Assembly: GCA_029339195.1 (NCBI GenBank)
Contig: JAPTJF010000075.1
Span: 111,650 to 175,649, forward strand
Source of the DNA: Micractinium sp. NFX-FRZ
Taxonomy: Eukaryota; Chlorophyta; Trebouxiophyceae; Chlorellales; Chlorellaceae
Direction of reading: 5' to 3'
DNA: 64,000 bases
Below are positions 22,590-33,958 of the stretch, in pieces. Positions within the stretch are counted from its first letter, which is position 1; every line of letters starts with the position of its first letter. The notes beneath the pieces are model-generated. The model was not told where the DNA came from. It ran no database searches and saw only the letters and a program-made list of their open reading frames with translations. A program made the position numbers and the translations under genes.

Positions 22590-23282
22590 GGGATGCGGTG
22601 CCCTTGATCCAGTCGACAGCTGCTCTTGTGAGGCGGTTGGCACTGGCTGCAATGATATCATTTGCTGGTTCCTGTGTGTGCTTCCCTCTGCTACCTCTCC
22701 TCCCCTTCCTGCACCCCACCAATGTGCATGGCACCCCTGTACCCCGGCCATGCCCGCCTGCTGTGCGGCAATCGACGATGCGGCCCTGTACCCACCTACC
22801 TGTTCTTCCAAACCTACGTACGCCATGTGCCTCCATTTTATGTTTGAGTTTTCTCCTTTGTGAGTCTTGATGAACAGCAGCTCACTATTGAGTGCGCCCC
22901 TTTGCTCACACGTTACATCAGGCGGATGTGGTACCCCACGCAGGCGGTGCTTGTACCTGGGCCTTGCCATCGGCATTTGTAGGTGTATACCAGGCAGTCG
23001 GCACTGAGTTCAGCGCATCAGTGAACGGGTGCCTGATGTCAGCATCCTGCCCCCAGGTTTCGGCGCCTCCACGTCAGCGGGGAGTGGACAATTTGAGTTT
23101 CACAGGCACTCGCCGTTCGTGCCTTCCATTCACAAGCCGTCGCGCTTCTGCTTGTGTGCTGTCTGAAGTTTACTTTTGAAGCCAAGCGCCACTGAACAGT
23201 CCTAGGCACTCGCCCACCTTCGCGGCAGCAGACGGCAGCGCATTGGGGGCGTCATTCGACTCTTCAGCAGAACTAGCACGCA
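22590..23282. other. Intergenic: TLC 3' flank and FEN1 5' flank
   Basis: No gene seen in 693 bases. It should contain the TLC 3' UTR and the FEN1 promoter. I saw no clear TATA box or TGTAA. Confidence 0.45.
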
Positions 23283-26200
23283 ATGGGGATCCAGGTGGGC
23301 ATCCTACTGGGGGATCACATTAGCTTTCGCGCCTCGCTGTCGCCGAGGCGGACTCAAACAGCAATGGAGATCTACAGCAATCTTGTTACGAGCCCAAGGA
23401 GCCGCCAGCGGGCAACTGTGTATCCCACCCACCGCTGCCGCTGCCTGCCCGCTGCCTCCCGCCCACCCGCCGCCGCTGCCTGCCCGCTGCCTCCCGCCCA
23501 CCCGCCGCCGCCTGCAGGGCCTCACCAAGCTGCTGGGCGACACCGCCCCCGGCTGCATGAAGGAGAACAAGTTTGAAAACTACTTTGGGCGCAAGATTGC
23601 GGTGGACGCCTCCATGCACATCTACTCCTTCCTGGTGAGGGGGCGGGGCCAGTGCCAGCCAGGCCTGTGGGCGGCAGATCGTGCATGGAATGAGGCCGTG
23701 CCTGGCGTGCAGCATGCGCTGCTCTGTGGGCTGCTGGTTGTATCACAGGGACCAGACCACAGGCGGCAGGCATGCCTCTGCCGCAACCGTTCCGCCCTGC
23801 CCCAGTCGATCACCTTGCTCCTGCACCACGTGATAATGTAGTGCCTGGAGCAGCCCCCGGAGGCTCGGCGACGGTCCCGTGATTGGCCTTGAACATGGGC
23901 CATCAAACCTCACCGCCTGCGATTTTGCCTTTGCAGGTGGTGGTGGGGCGCACAGGGGACCAGATGCTCACAAGCGAGGCGGGGGAGGTGACCAGGTGCG
24001 GGGGGTGGGGCGGGGCCAGGGGGCGCCCGCATTGATTGGGGCCAGGGCCCGCGCTGCCTGCTGTCGTAGCACTTGGGCAGAACGAGGCTGCGCAGCTCGG
24101 TGCATGAGCACAACAGTGTTGGGTGGGCACGCTCGCAGACTGCACCAGCCATCGGCAGTCCGGCTGTGGGTGCGCCTGCTTGGCCGGCGAGGCTGCACGG
24201 TAGGCACGTGGTGCTGGCCCGGTCACTGAAGGTGGCAGCGGGGCAAGGCAAGGCAAGGCGTGAGGCAGCCTCTCGCCCAGCCGGCCCTAGGCAGGGGAGC
24301 CTGGTGGCGCACCATTCCTACCTGCCGGCCTGCCAGCCTGAGCCCAGGTATCACCCTGCTGCCTCCCCACCCCCTTCCCCCCCTCCCCCGCTGCCTGCCG
24401 TTGACCTGGCCTCCCCGCCCTCTGCTCACCCGATCACCGTCCCTGCACCCTGGTCCCGCCCCCGGCTGCAGCCACCTGCAGGGCATGTTCTTCCGCACAG
24501 TGCGCATGCTAGAAGCGGGGATGAAGCCTGTGTGAGTGGGGATGCTAGGAAGCGGGGAGCACGCCTGCGTGAGGGGATGCCACATCGTGGGGATGGCGCC
24601 GGTGTTGGGGGGCCAGAGGCTAAACAGTGAGGGTGATGCCTATTTGGGTGGAGGCTGGCTGCGCTGCAGGTGGTTGGCAGCAACCTGCTGCCGCCTGCAC
24701 GGCCCTCCTCCTTGACCGCGTGGTGTGCTGCCGACCCCTCTTTCCCCGTCCCGCCCGCCTTGCACGCGGCCCTGGTTGTTCACCTCTTCCTACCTGCCAC
24801 CGCCTCCCCACGCATGATCTCCAGCCTCCCTTTGTCCTTCCTCCTAAACTGCCCCCACCCTCCCTTCCTGCCCCTCGCCAGGTTTGTGTTTGAGGGCAAG
24901 CCGCCGGAGCTGAAGAGCGCTGAGCTGGCCAAGCGCGGCAGCAAGCGGGCGGACGCGACAGCGGAGCTGGAGGCAGCCAAGGAGGTGGGTGGGCTGCTTT
25001 TGAGCTGTCTTGTACCCTTGTCGAGACTTGGCAAGTGGCGCTGGAGGGAGATGGGTTGGCAGAAGCGTGTTGCTTGCTTGGGGGTGGTTTAGGCTGGGGG
25101 TGAGGCGTAGGCTGGGGGTGAGGCGGGCGTGGGGACGCACAGCAACCTTGCGTCGTCCCCGCCCTCGGTCCGCTTCACTGCTCCCTCGGCGGTTGCGACT
25201 GTCGGCCCCTTTTGTTGCTCTGCTCCCTCCCCCCAGGCGGGCAACGCCGAGGACATTGAGAAGTACAGCAAGCGCACGGTGCGGGTGACGCGGGAGCACA
25301 ACGAGGAGTGCAAGAAGCTGCTGCGCCTCATGGGGGTGCCCGTCATCGACGCGCCGGGGGAGGCCGAGGCGCAGTGCGCGCAGCTGTGCAAGGAGGGGCA
25401 CGTGAGTGGGCCCCAGGGGGTGGTGGAAAAAGGGGACCGAGCGTGTGCATCGTGCTGAGCTGAGCGGGTGCTTGCAGTGCACGAGGGGCGGGCAGGGCGG
25501 GTGGGGGGCCGTTTGGGCAGGCGACAGGCGTTTGGGTGGGGGGCAGCAGGTCGGGAGGGGTTTGGAGTGTTGCCCACGCTTCCCTGGATCTGCGCACCCG
25601 TCCAGCTTCCCTCACCTATCACCCCACTGGCTGCCTCTCCATCCCTCCTTCCTTCGCTCTCCTCTTCGCCCCCAGGTGTACGGCATCTCCACCGAGGGCA
25701 TGGACTCCCCTCACCTTCCCTCACGTGACAACCCATGTGCTCCTGTCCTCCTGCCTTCTCTCTCTGGCTTCCTCTCGCCCCTCCCCAGGTGTACGGCATC
25801 TCCACCGAGGACACACTTTGCTTTGCACCCCCGTCCAGATGCCCCCCCCTACACACCCCACCGGCTGTCCCTCCTCCTCGTTCCCCCCACCCCAACAGGT
25901 GTACGGCATCTCCACCGAGGACATGGACTCCCTCACCTTTGGCACCCCCAAGCTCATCCGCCACCTCATGGCGCCAGCCTCACAGAAGCTGGCAGCCGTG
26001 GAGTTCGACTACCAGGAGGTGCGCACCGCCTCCTGCTTCTCCCACAACATTGTATAGTACCGTTGGGCGGAGGGACGGTACAGTGCAGTGCTTGCCTGGT
26101 GTGCTTCGCGAGCAGGATACCATGCGAGGGTGGGCTGGGGGGCGTTCCTGGCCAGGCGTTCTGCGCACGTTGTGTTGGAGGGAGGGCAGTGCCTGCGTTT

Positions 26201-28274
26201 CTGCCCGCACCTGCTCCCACCGACCACACCTGCCCCGCTGCTTGCCTGCGCCTCCTTACTTTGCAGGCATCAAATACCTGTCCCATGCCCCTGATCCATG
26301 TGCACACACCAACACTCTGCGCCGCCCCCGTGTTCCTCCATCCCCCATCCTCCTCCCCCTCAAGCCCTTGTTTTGTTGCCGCACCCTCCCAGCTGTCCAC
26401 CCACCCACCCTCCTCCTCACGTGCTCGCCCGCAGATGCTCAGCAAGCTGGGCCTCACCCCGGTCCACCTCCTTGTGTTGCTGTTCCCTCCCAGCTGTCCA
26501 CCTCACCACCCCTCCTGTGTTGCACGCGTGTGTGCCACCGCCGGCCCGCAGAAGCTCAAGGAGCTGGGCCTCCCCCCCGCCCACCTCCTGTTTTCCTGTT
26601 CCCCCTTTGCCGTCCACCCCACCACCCATCCTGTGTTCCCCCCTGCGCCCCCACCGCTGCCCGCCCCGCAGATGCTCAAGGAGCTGGGCCTCACGCCCGA
26701 GCAGTTCGTCGACGTCTGCATCCTCTGCGGCTGCGACTACACCGCCAAGATCAGCGGCATCGGGCCGGGGCGTGCGCTGTCACTGGTCACCAAGCACGGC
26801 AGCATCGAGAAGGTTGGTGGGGCGGGGGGCGAGGGTGGGGGTGGGCCGGGCAGGGAAGGGGGCGGCTGTGACTGGGGGCAGGTGTTGGTGTGGGTAGGGG
26901 TGTGGGCGGGGGCAGGGCACAAACACAGGGTCATGTGTTCAAGGCGTAGAGGGAGGGCAATTGTGCGGGATGACTGGGTGGGGGTGGGTGGCATCAGGTG
27001 CGCGACTGGGGCATGGCGCAACAGTATCCCGCGCTGGAGGATGACCATCGGCTGAGTAAAGCCGGGGGCACAGGGCAGCCCCAAGTAAGATGGCGACAAA
27101 TTCATGGGTGGCAGGCATGGGCAAAGAGAGCAGAGCAGCGAGGGAGGGCAGCAGACGCGGGTATGCATGCAGCGCCTGCCCACCTGCATGTGCCTGCCTT
27201 CACTGGCCCGACGGCCTCCTGCTTGCCGTACTTGATTAGTGCTTGCTTAACCCCCGCTCCTTTCCACCTGCCACCCTTTTTCCCTGCAGGTCCTGGAATC
27301 GATACAGGCTGGGGGCGGCAAGTACCAGGTGCCGGAGCCCTTCCCATACGAGGAGGCGCGCCAGCTCTTCAAGGGTGCGTGGGCTGACGGGGTGGGGTTT
27401 GGTTTGATTAGCAAGCGGCTGTGTGGGCGGCAGCCAGGCGTGGCAGGAGCGGGGCGAGAGTGCAGTGGCGGTTGTGTGGGTGCTGACCACAGTGACCCCG
27501 TCTGCGCCGCTGCCGTGATCGCCACGGCTTTCTTGCACAGGCGCTCGCTGGGTGCCACGCCCCGGACTGCCGTGGCCTGCTCGCGACTGCTTCACCTCGT
27601 GACCTCATCCTGACGCTATGCGCGGCATGTCCCCTGCAGAGCCGGACGTGCTCAGAGGGGAGCAGGTGCCGCAGCTCAAGTGGACCGCGCCCGACACGGG
27701 TGGGTGGGTTGCGGGGTGGGTGGCTGGCAGGCGGGGATATGGGTGGCGGCAGGGCACTGCAGCGAGGCCGGGTGTAAGAGGGGTGTGCAGAGCGTGAGGT
27801 GGGTGCTGGGATGTTGGGTGCTGCGTCGCGCTGCGCCCATTACTCTAGTTCCCCTCTGCCCGCTGGACTCTCTACTCGGTCAGCGGTGCACCCACACTTT
27901 CTCTCCCCAGCTGCCCACTTGTGTGTGCCCGTGCCGCTCAGCTTGCATGAACTCGGCACGCTCACCGCCCTCCCGCCCCGCCCCGCCCCTCTGCCCCGCC
28001 CTCTGCAGAGGGCCTGGTCGACTTCCTGGTGCGTGAGAAGACGTTTGCTGAGGACCGCGTGCGCAAGGCGATAGACCGCATCACCGCAGCAAAGGGCAAG
28101 GCCAGCCAGGGGCGGCTGGAGAGCTTCTTCGGCCCCGCCAAGATTGTGAGCAGCACCGCGGGCAAGCGCAAGGATGCGCCTGCGGACAAGGGCGGCAAGG
28201 GTGGCAAGGCGGGCGGCACTGCAGCCAAGAAGGGCAAGCTGGGGGCCATGGGGAAGAGCAAGGCAAAGAAGTGA
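23283..28274 (+). CDS. FEN1: FEN1, flap structure-specific endonuclease
   Basis: Removes 5' flaps during Okazaki-fragment maturation and base-excision repair, in the nucleus with PCNA. Eleven exons: 23283-23294, 23518-23634, 23937-23995, 24472-24531, 24882-24984, 25237-25401, 25899-26018, 26672-26812, 27290-27374, 27640-27699, 28009-28274; 395 residues, normal size. The N domain begins [12 protein letters not shown] with Asp34. The I domain has [17 protein letters not shown] and [18 protein letters not shown]. The PIP box is QGRLESFF, followed by a Lys/Gly-rich nuclear tail. Odd: the residue matching human Asp86 is Glu (VFEGKPP, residue 87 here). The first coding exon is only 12 bases. Exons 7 and 8 are each preceded by two echoes of their own acceptor edge. 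Confidence 0.96.
23325..23332 (+). promoter_or_regulatory. Possible E2F site in FEN1 intron 1
   Basis: TTTCGCGC matches the E2F consensus TTTSSCGC, 30 bases into intron 1. Plant FEN1-type replication genes are E2F targets. Function here is inferred from the match alone. Confidence 0.3.
25670..25898 (+). repeat. Two echoes of FEN1 exon 7 acceptor edge
   Basis: The real acceptor and exon start (GTGTACGGCATCTCCACCGA from 25899) is preceded by near-identical copies beginning at about 25677 and 25790. Period is about 110 bases. The first copy keeps about 35 bases of exon-like sequence, the second about 23. Confidence 0.9.
26429..26671 (+). repeat. Two echoes of FEN1 exon 8 acceptor edge
   Basis: CAG plus the exon start (ATGCTCAAGGAGCTGGGCCT at 26672) has two diverged copies with their own acceptors near 26435 and 26553. 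Period is about 118 bases. Confidence 0.9.
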
Positions 28275-28738
28275 GGGAGGCGTCAGGGCCCGCTGCATTG
28301 CGCTGCGGGGGCCGCTGCAGCCCACGCCGGCGCCCACGCCGTGCGCCGAGTGCCTGCAGTGTTTTTTTTGGATTGTGCAGGCACTGACCAGCATGTAAAC
28401 TAGGCCGTCCTCATTCCTAAAAGGTCCACGCTGAAGGTGTGGGGCAGCACCCAGCAGGAGGGATCATCCCTGCGATGTCAGTGCAGCCAGCGACAGGTGG
28501 CGGCGCAGTGGCGGCGGCGGTGGCATTTGTTGTGCGTTGCTCCTGCCCGCCATTCCGCTATTCTGGCTTCCATCTGCAGTCCCTCGTCGGTTTGCAGCGT
28601 CCCCTAATCAGCAGTCGCTTGAACGCAAAGTCGCTCCTGCAACTACCCCACCTCGGACGTCTGTCTGCGCCTGCGCTGCTCTCACTGGTGCCGCACAGCC
28701 TCCAATTTGCCGCCGCTCTGGCGCGCAAGCCCCACGAG
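28275..28738. other. Intergenic: FEN1 3' flank and deacetylase promoter
   Basis: No gene seen. It holds the FEN1 poly(A) signal at 28394-28398 and the 5' flank of the next plus-strand gene. Confidence 0.5.
28394..28398 (+). promoter_or_regulatory. TGTAA polyadenylation signal, FEN1
   Basis: TGTAA 120 bases after the FEN1 stop, followed by an A-rich start. Confidence 0.6.
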
Positions 28739-31700
28739 ATGCGGGCGCCTCTGTTTGTCGCAGTCTGCCTCCTAGGAGGCCTGTGCTTGGTCTCCGCGCT
28801 GCCAAGCACCTACCAGTGTTCCGGAAATGGCGTGGTGTGCGCTTCCAACAGCGCTCCCGGTGGACTGACGCAGGTGCGCCGTCCCGCCCGTGCGCCCGCC
28901 CGTGCGCCGGCGCCCGGGCCGCTCGCCTCCCACACCTCTGCCTCGCCAGCCCCTGCCGTCGGCCAGGGAAGGCTGCCGCATAAGCCCACTATGCGCTTGG
29001 TCCCTCCCTGTTGGCTTCTATGGTGGCAGGACCTCAGCAAAGCCGCCCTGCCACCCCACTCCTGCCCCCGCCCCGCCCTCCGCCTGTTCAGAGTCCTCAG
29101 TTTGTGGTGCTCAGCCACGACGACGCCATCACTGTGACCACAAACAAGGCAATCCGCGCGGTCGTCGATCAATTCAAAAATGCGAATGGGCAAGTTGGGA
29201 AGCCGGGCTGAGATTACGTCCTGCCGCTGCCACCTGCCATGCCAGCACCCACCTGGTCACAGCAGCACCCACCAAACCATTCGACTCACCGCCTCACTGC
29301 CTCACTGCCGCTCCTGCAGTTGCAACGTGCCCGTTACCTTCTTTGTGAGCGGCGGTACAGGCACCAACTGCGCCATCGCAAGCCGCCTGCTGGGCGACAA
29401 CCACGGTGGGGCTGTAATGTGGGTGCTGCACTTCATGCCGATAGCCTTGGCCGCCTTGAGCGCTGTCGCCTCTGCTCCTGCACTTCGCGCCCCTCCTCAT
29501 TCACCCACCCTGCTTTCAAATTGATCGCAGAGATTGCCACCCACACGATGGCCCACGCCCAGCTGGTCCCTGGCACCATCAACATCACCGACCAGATCGC
29601 CAGCCAGCGCGCCTGGCTCAACAGCGCCTGCGGGATCCCGCTGGAGAAAATGGTCGGCTTCCGCGCCCCTTATCTCGTAAGCGGGTGGTGGTGGCTGGGG
29701 ATGGGGCTTGATGGGCGTTGGCAATGCTGTTGTGATGTGGCTTTACCTGCAGGACGTCCCTGCACCGCATTGCCTCATCGCCATGTCAACGTACCGCCTC
29801 TCACATTCTCTTCCGCCCCCTCTGCCCACACCCCTGCAGCTGCACAACCCAGAGAGCCGTGCCGCGCTGCAGGCACTTGGCTTCCTGTACGATTCCAGCA
29901 TCATCGAGTCCTGGTGCGCGCCCAGCTTCTGCGCTGCTTGCATGGCTCGGCTGGCTGGCCGCTCCCCCTGGTCTCCGCAAGGCTGTGGGGCCCTCAAGTC
30001 TTGAGAGGGCATCGTGCTCGTTCTGCCTTTTATTCTGCAGGCCCAGCCAAACCTCTCCCAGCCAGTCCGCTCGCTTGTGGCCCTACTCCATGGCCAGCGG
30101 CATCCCCCAAAACTGCCAGGCAAGCGCGCATGGGGCCGGCAGTGGGGCAGGGTGCTGGGGTCAGGGCAGCGTGGCCATGAGAGACCCTGGGCGGCACCCC
30201 GGCGAACGACACGGCTCGCCTCCCTGCCCTTGTGCCCGCCCTGCACCCCGCTCCCTTTGCAGTGGATGGCCCCCGCCACCTGCAGTGCCACGGAGCGGTA
30301 CAACCTGTTTGAGCTCCCAATGCTTCAGTTCATCAGCCCCAGCGGCACAGCACTGTCTTCCATGGTGGGTTCTGGCTGGTGGGGCTGTGTGAAGTGTAGG
30401 CGAAGGAAGGTGGCCAGGCGGGGAGTTGGCCTGGCATCGCTTCAGGCGCGCACAAGTCACCGTGCCGGTCATCGTGTGATGCTCATCCTGCTGTCACCAG
30501 TAGTTCCGACCACAGACGCTTTCCCCCCCTCCCTGCAGGACCCCACCGCCGAGTCCTCCGCTGCTCTAACCCAACAGATGATGCAGCAGCTCAACTTCAG
30601 TTATGCCGGAAACCGTGCGCCCATGGGGCTTTATTTGCACACTCCCTGGTGAGCACAGGGTTGGCTGTCGGCATGCTTGAGGGGCCGCGTGCAGCAAGCT
30701 GCAGAAGCTTGGATGCCCGGCCTCAGCAGCAGAAGCAACGCTTGCATTTCTGTGCATCGCCAGGTTCTGTTGCCGCACACACTCTTCCCTGCTTCTTGAC
30801 CCTCCCGCTGCCCCTGCTGCCGCCTCCGCCTTAGGTTTGCTGCTAAGCCGTTCCATGCTGAGGCGCTCACCAACTTCATCCGCCAGGTGGGTAGGCTGGA
30901 GGTGTCTTGGTGCGTCACAAGGCTTGGTGAGGTGCTGCCCCGGCTCACCATGTGCCTGCCATGCTGCTGCTGCACATACGCCTCCCACTCACACCTCCTC
31001 CTTCACTTGCCCCGTGCAGGCACTGGCCATGCCCGACGTCGTCTTTGTGACGTACACCCAGCTGGTGGAGTGGATGAAGGCGCCCGTGCCTGCCAGCCAG
31101 ATGGCTTCATGGCTGCGTTGCAACCCAGTCAACTTTGCCGCCACAGAGCGCGCACCCTGCACCACCTACACCGTGAAGCCCCAAGATAGCATCTTCTCCA
31201 TCCTGGCAGAGCAGGTGGGCGATCCTGTGAGGGTTGCGCGGCGCCTGCGCGTGCCTGCGCCCTGCTCTGCCCGCCCTCTGGCTGGGTCGGGCTCTGTGCA
31301 TGGCGGCTACGCCAACTTCTTGTTTGAGAACTGCTTGTATTGGTGGGGTTGCCGAGGGTCCGCCCGCCATGCGTGCCTGCCTCCACCGCCTTGCCGCCCA
31401 CTTCGCCCCTCCCTCGCCTAGCCCCTTGCACAGGAGCTGGAGCTGGCTGAGCTGATGTCCATCAACCCCTCTCTCTCCAGCAGCTCCGCCATCTACGTTG
31501 GTCAGCGGCTCAGGCTGGTAAGGGGGTGGGGGGAAATGGTTGTTGGGTGGGGAGGCAGCAGTCCACTAGTTGGCATCGCTGTGCTGCCTGTCAGTCGTCA
31601 TAAGGCATGTGTGATTGTCCACTGGTGACTGATTACCTTCCCATGCTGCGCCCCGCCCCGCCCTCTTCAGCCGCCGTGGACCGACTCCTGCCCTGACGCC

Positions 31701-33656
31701 CTGGCTGGCCAGCCGCCCTGCCGCAACCACACGACTGTCACTGGAGACTTCCTCTATGGCCTAGCTGAGTCGTACAACCTCACCGTCGCCGATCTGCTCA
31801 CCGTCAACCCTGGCCTTACCACCACCTCCACCCTCAGCCTGGGCCAGGTGCGCTGGGAGCTGTGGGGTGGGAGAGGAAAGATGGGAGCGTATATCAGGGT
31901 CCTTCCTGCTTGCTTGCGGTGCTCCCTGCAAATCTGTGCACTGCATCGTCGCGTGCTTCTGCTGAGCCCACAAACCACCTTCTCCCCGCCCTTCCCGTTC
32001 TCCCACCCAGGCTGTCCGGATTCCCCCCTGGCCGCAAGTGGAGTGCTTCTGGGGCAACTGGTCCATGCCCTCTGCCCCCACCCCCGCCACCGACGCACCT
32101 GGTCCTGCCCCAGCACCCAGCGCTCAGCCGGACGTGATCACATGCGGCAGCGAGCTGGTGGAGCTGGAGCTGACACTGACTGGTGGGTTTGGGGTGAGCA
32201 GGGGAGGGATAGAGGGGCTGGCTAGTCAGCTGTGGCGTGCGTCCCTGTGCGCACAGTGCCGCATGGCTGGTAGGAAGCCCTGGCAGCGAGCGACCTGCTG
32301 CCATCATGCACCTGCCTCACCCGCCGTCTCCCAGCCTCGCCTTTTTGTCCCATGTCCTTATGCAAGGCTTTGATGCCGCCACCTTTGAAGCGCTCCTGCC
32401 TCAGTTCACCGCCAGCATGGGCGCGCTGGTCCGCGTTCCCGCCGCCTGTGTCTCCCTCTCGCGAACCGCTGACATCGGCCTCAACGCGAATGGCCAGCGC
32501 CGCCTGCTGGCACAGCGGTGAGGGTTTGGCCCGCCTGGAGCAGCGGTGGGGTGGCGCTGCATATGCACCTGTGCACCACACCTCCTGGGTGCTGCTGCTT
32601 CTTATGCCTCGCCTGTGCATGTTCACCTCCCATACCTGCCCTGCTCCCCTACCTGCCCCGCTCCCTCCTCCCCAGGTCTCTGCTGGCCGACGCCCAGCTG
32701 CTTGCTGTCATCGACATCCACACCCCCAACGCTACTCAGACTGCTGCCTACCTTGCGAGTGCTCAGCAGCTGGGCAGCCTTGGTATTATGATGGGCCTGC
32801 TTGGCGGCCAGGTGGACAAGGCAACTGCAACCCTCCTCAATGCCCAGGTGGGGAGGCGGCATGTGTGGGCAAGTGTGCTGTGCTTCGGGGCTTGCATCAG
32901 CACCCAGGCTGCCTCTGCCACCGCTGCATATCGGCTTACTCTCCACTCACCGCCCACCTCCCACCCTGCAGGGCCTGCCCATCACGGCCTCACCAGCACC
33001 AACCACCCCAGCCAGCCCCACTCCTACCCCCTACTCGCCAGTTCCGTCCGCCCAGCCGGCAGCCGTGCCGGATGTGGCGGCGGCAGCCCCCGCCACTGAG
33101 AGCAAGTCCAGCAGCCATCTGGGTGCCATCCTCGGTGAGCCAAAGATTTTGTGATTGCTGCAGCAGCTTGCATGCTTTGCACGCTGTGCATTCTCACCTC
33201 CCGCCCGCTGGCCTGGCTTGTTGCAGGAGGTGCCCTCGGTGGCGGTCTTGGTGCCATTCTGGTCATTGCCCTCGCCTGGTTCATCATCAAGCGCCGCAAG
33301 TCTGCAGCTGGCGGCGTTGCCGGTGCGAGCGGCCTCCGCGCCGCCTACGCAGTCAGCAACCCTGCCTACACCGCAGGTGTGCAGCAACTCCTTGTGTGTC
33401 CGCTTGCATGCAGCAGCTGTGTACTGATACACGCCTTTCAGCCTGTCGTGCCATATGTCTTTGATGCTTGCTTTGCTATGTGCCAATCCACCTCCCCCTT
33501 GCTTGTGCTTCTGCAGGTGCCTCTGCCCACATCTCCACCTCACGGGCGATGGTCGCCAACAAGGAGGCGTTTGAGCTGACAGAGGTGGTGGAGCAGACGG
33601 GCACGCCCAGCAGCGCGCGCCGCCGCAACGGCACGCCCTTTGCCACCTCAGCCTAG
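28739..33656 (+). CDS. Chitin/polysaccharide deacetylase-LysM-transmembrane fusion protein
   Basis: Eighteen exons: 28739-28873, 29092-29189, 29320-29405, 29531-29676, 29840-29913, 30041-30119, 30263-30364, 30539-30648, 30835-30886, 31020-31214, 31434-31517, 31671-31847, 32011-32182, 32367-32517, 32676-32847, 32972-33134, 33227-33376, 33517-33656; 761 residues. Signal peptide MRAPLFVAVCLLGGLCLVSA. NodB-type deacetylase domain (about 48-325) with motifs LSHDD, THTMAH, FRAPY and LHTPW, so the metal site (Asp, two His) and catalytic base are present. Two LysM modules follow (about 335-388 and 400-452), then a juxtamembrane region with RRLL, a Pro/Ser/Thr linker, one transmembrane helix (about 664-688), KRRK and a 70-residue tail. 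Predicted to deacetylate GlcNAc polymers of the wall while bound through LysM. Introns 2 and 6 start with GC. Confidence 0.9.
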
Positions 33657-33958
33657 GCTGGGTGGGAGGCGCCCCACGTGAACTGAGTGACCCTGCCCTT
33701 CTTTACTCCTGTTTGTGTACGGCTGCGATGCCAACATTGCCATGTGTGCTTGTACTGCCTGCTTGCTTCTTATTTAGAACTCAGAACTGATGAAGTGTTT
33801 GTAGGGAGCGTTGAACGGAGAGCAGGACGCCCAATGCAGCCTAAGTACAGTGGAGGAGGAAAGGCACATGCAGATGATGACAGAACATTGCAAGTTGAAG
33901 TTTAGTGTGCAATCAAGGACATGTCGGAGCACTGCAGCCTGCACAGGCAGAGGGCCTA
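33657..33958. other. Convergent 3' flanks
   Basis: No gene seen between the stops at 33656 (+) and 33959 (-). Confidence 0.5.

Noticed and set aside
25406..27055. Open frame of 549 codons on the plus strand
   Set aside because: It runs through FEN1 introns and matches FEN1 only in part; C-rich introns lack stops in this GC-rich genome.
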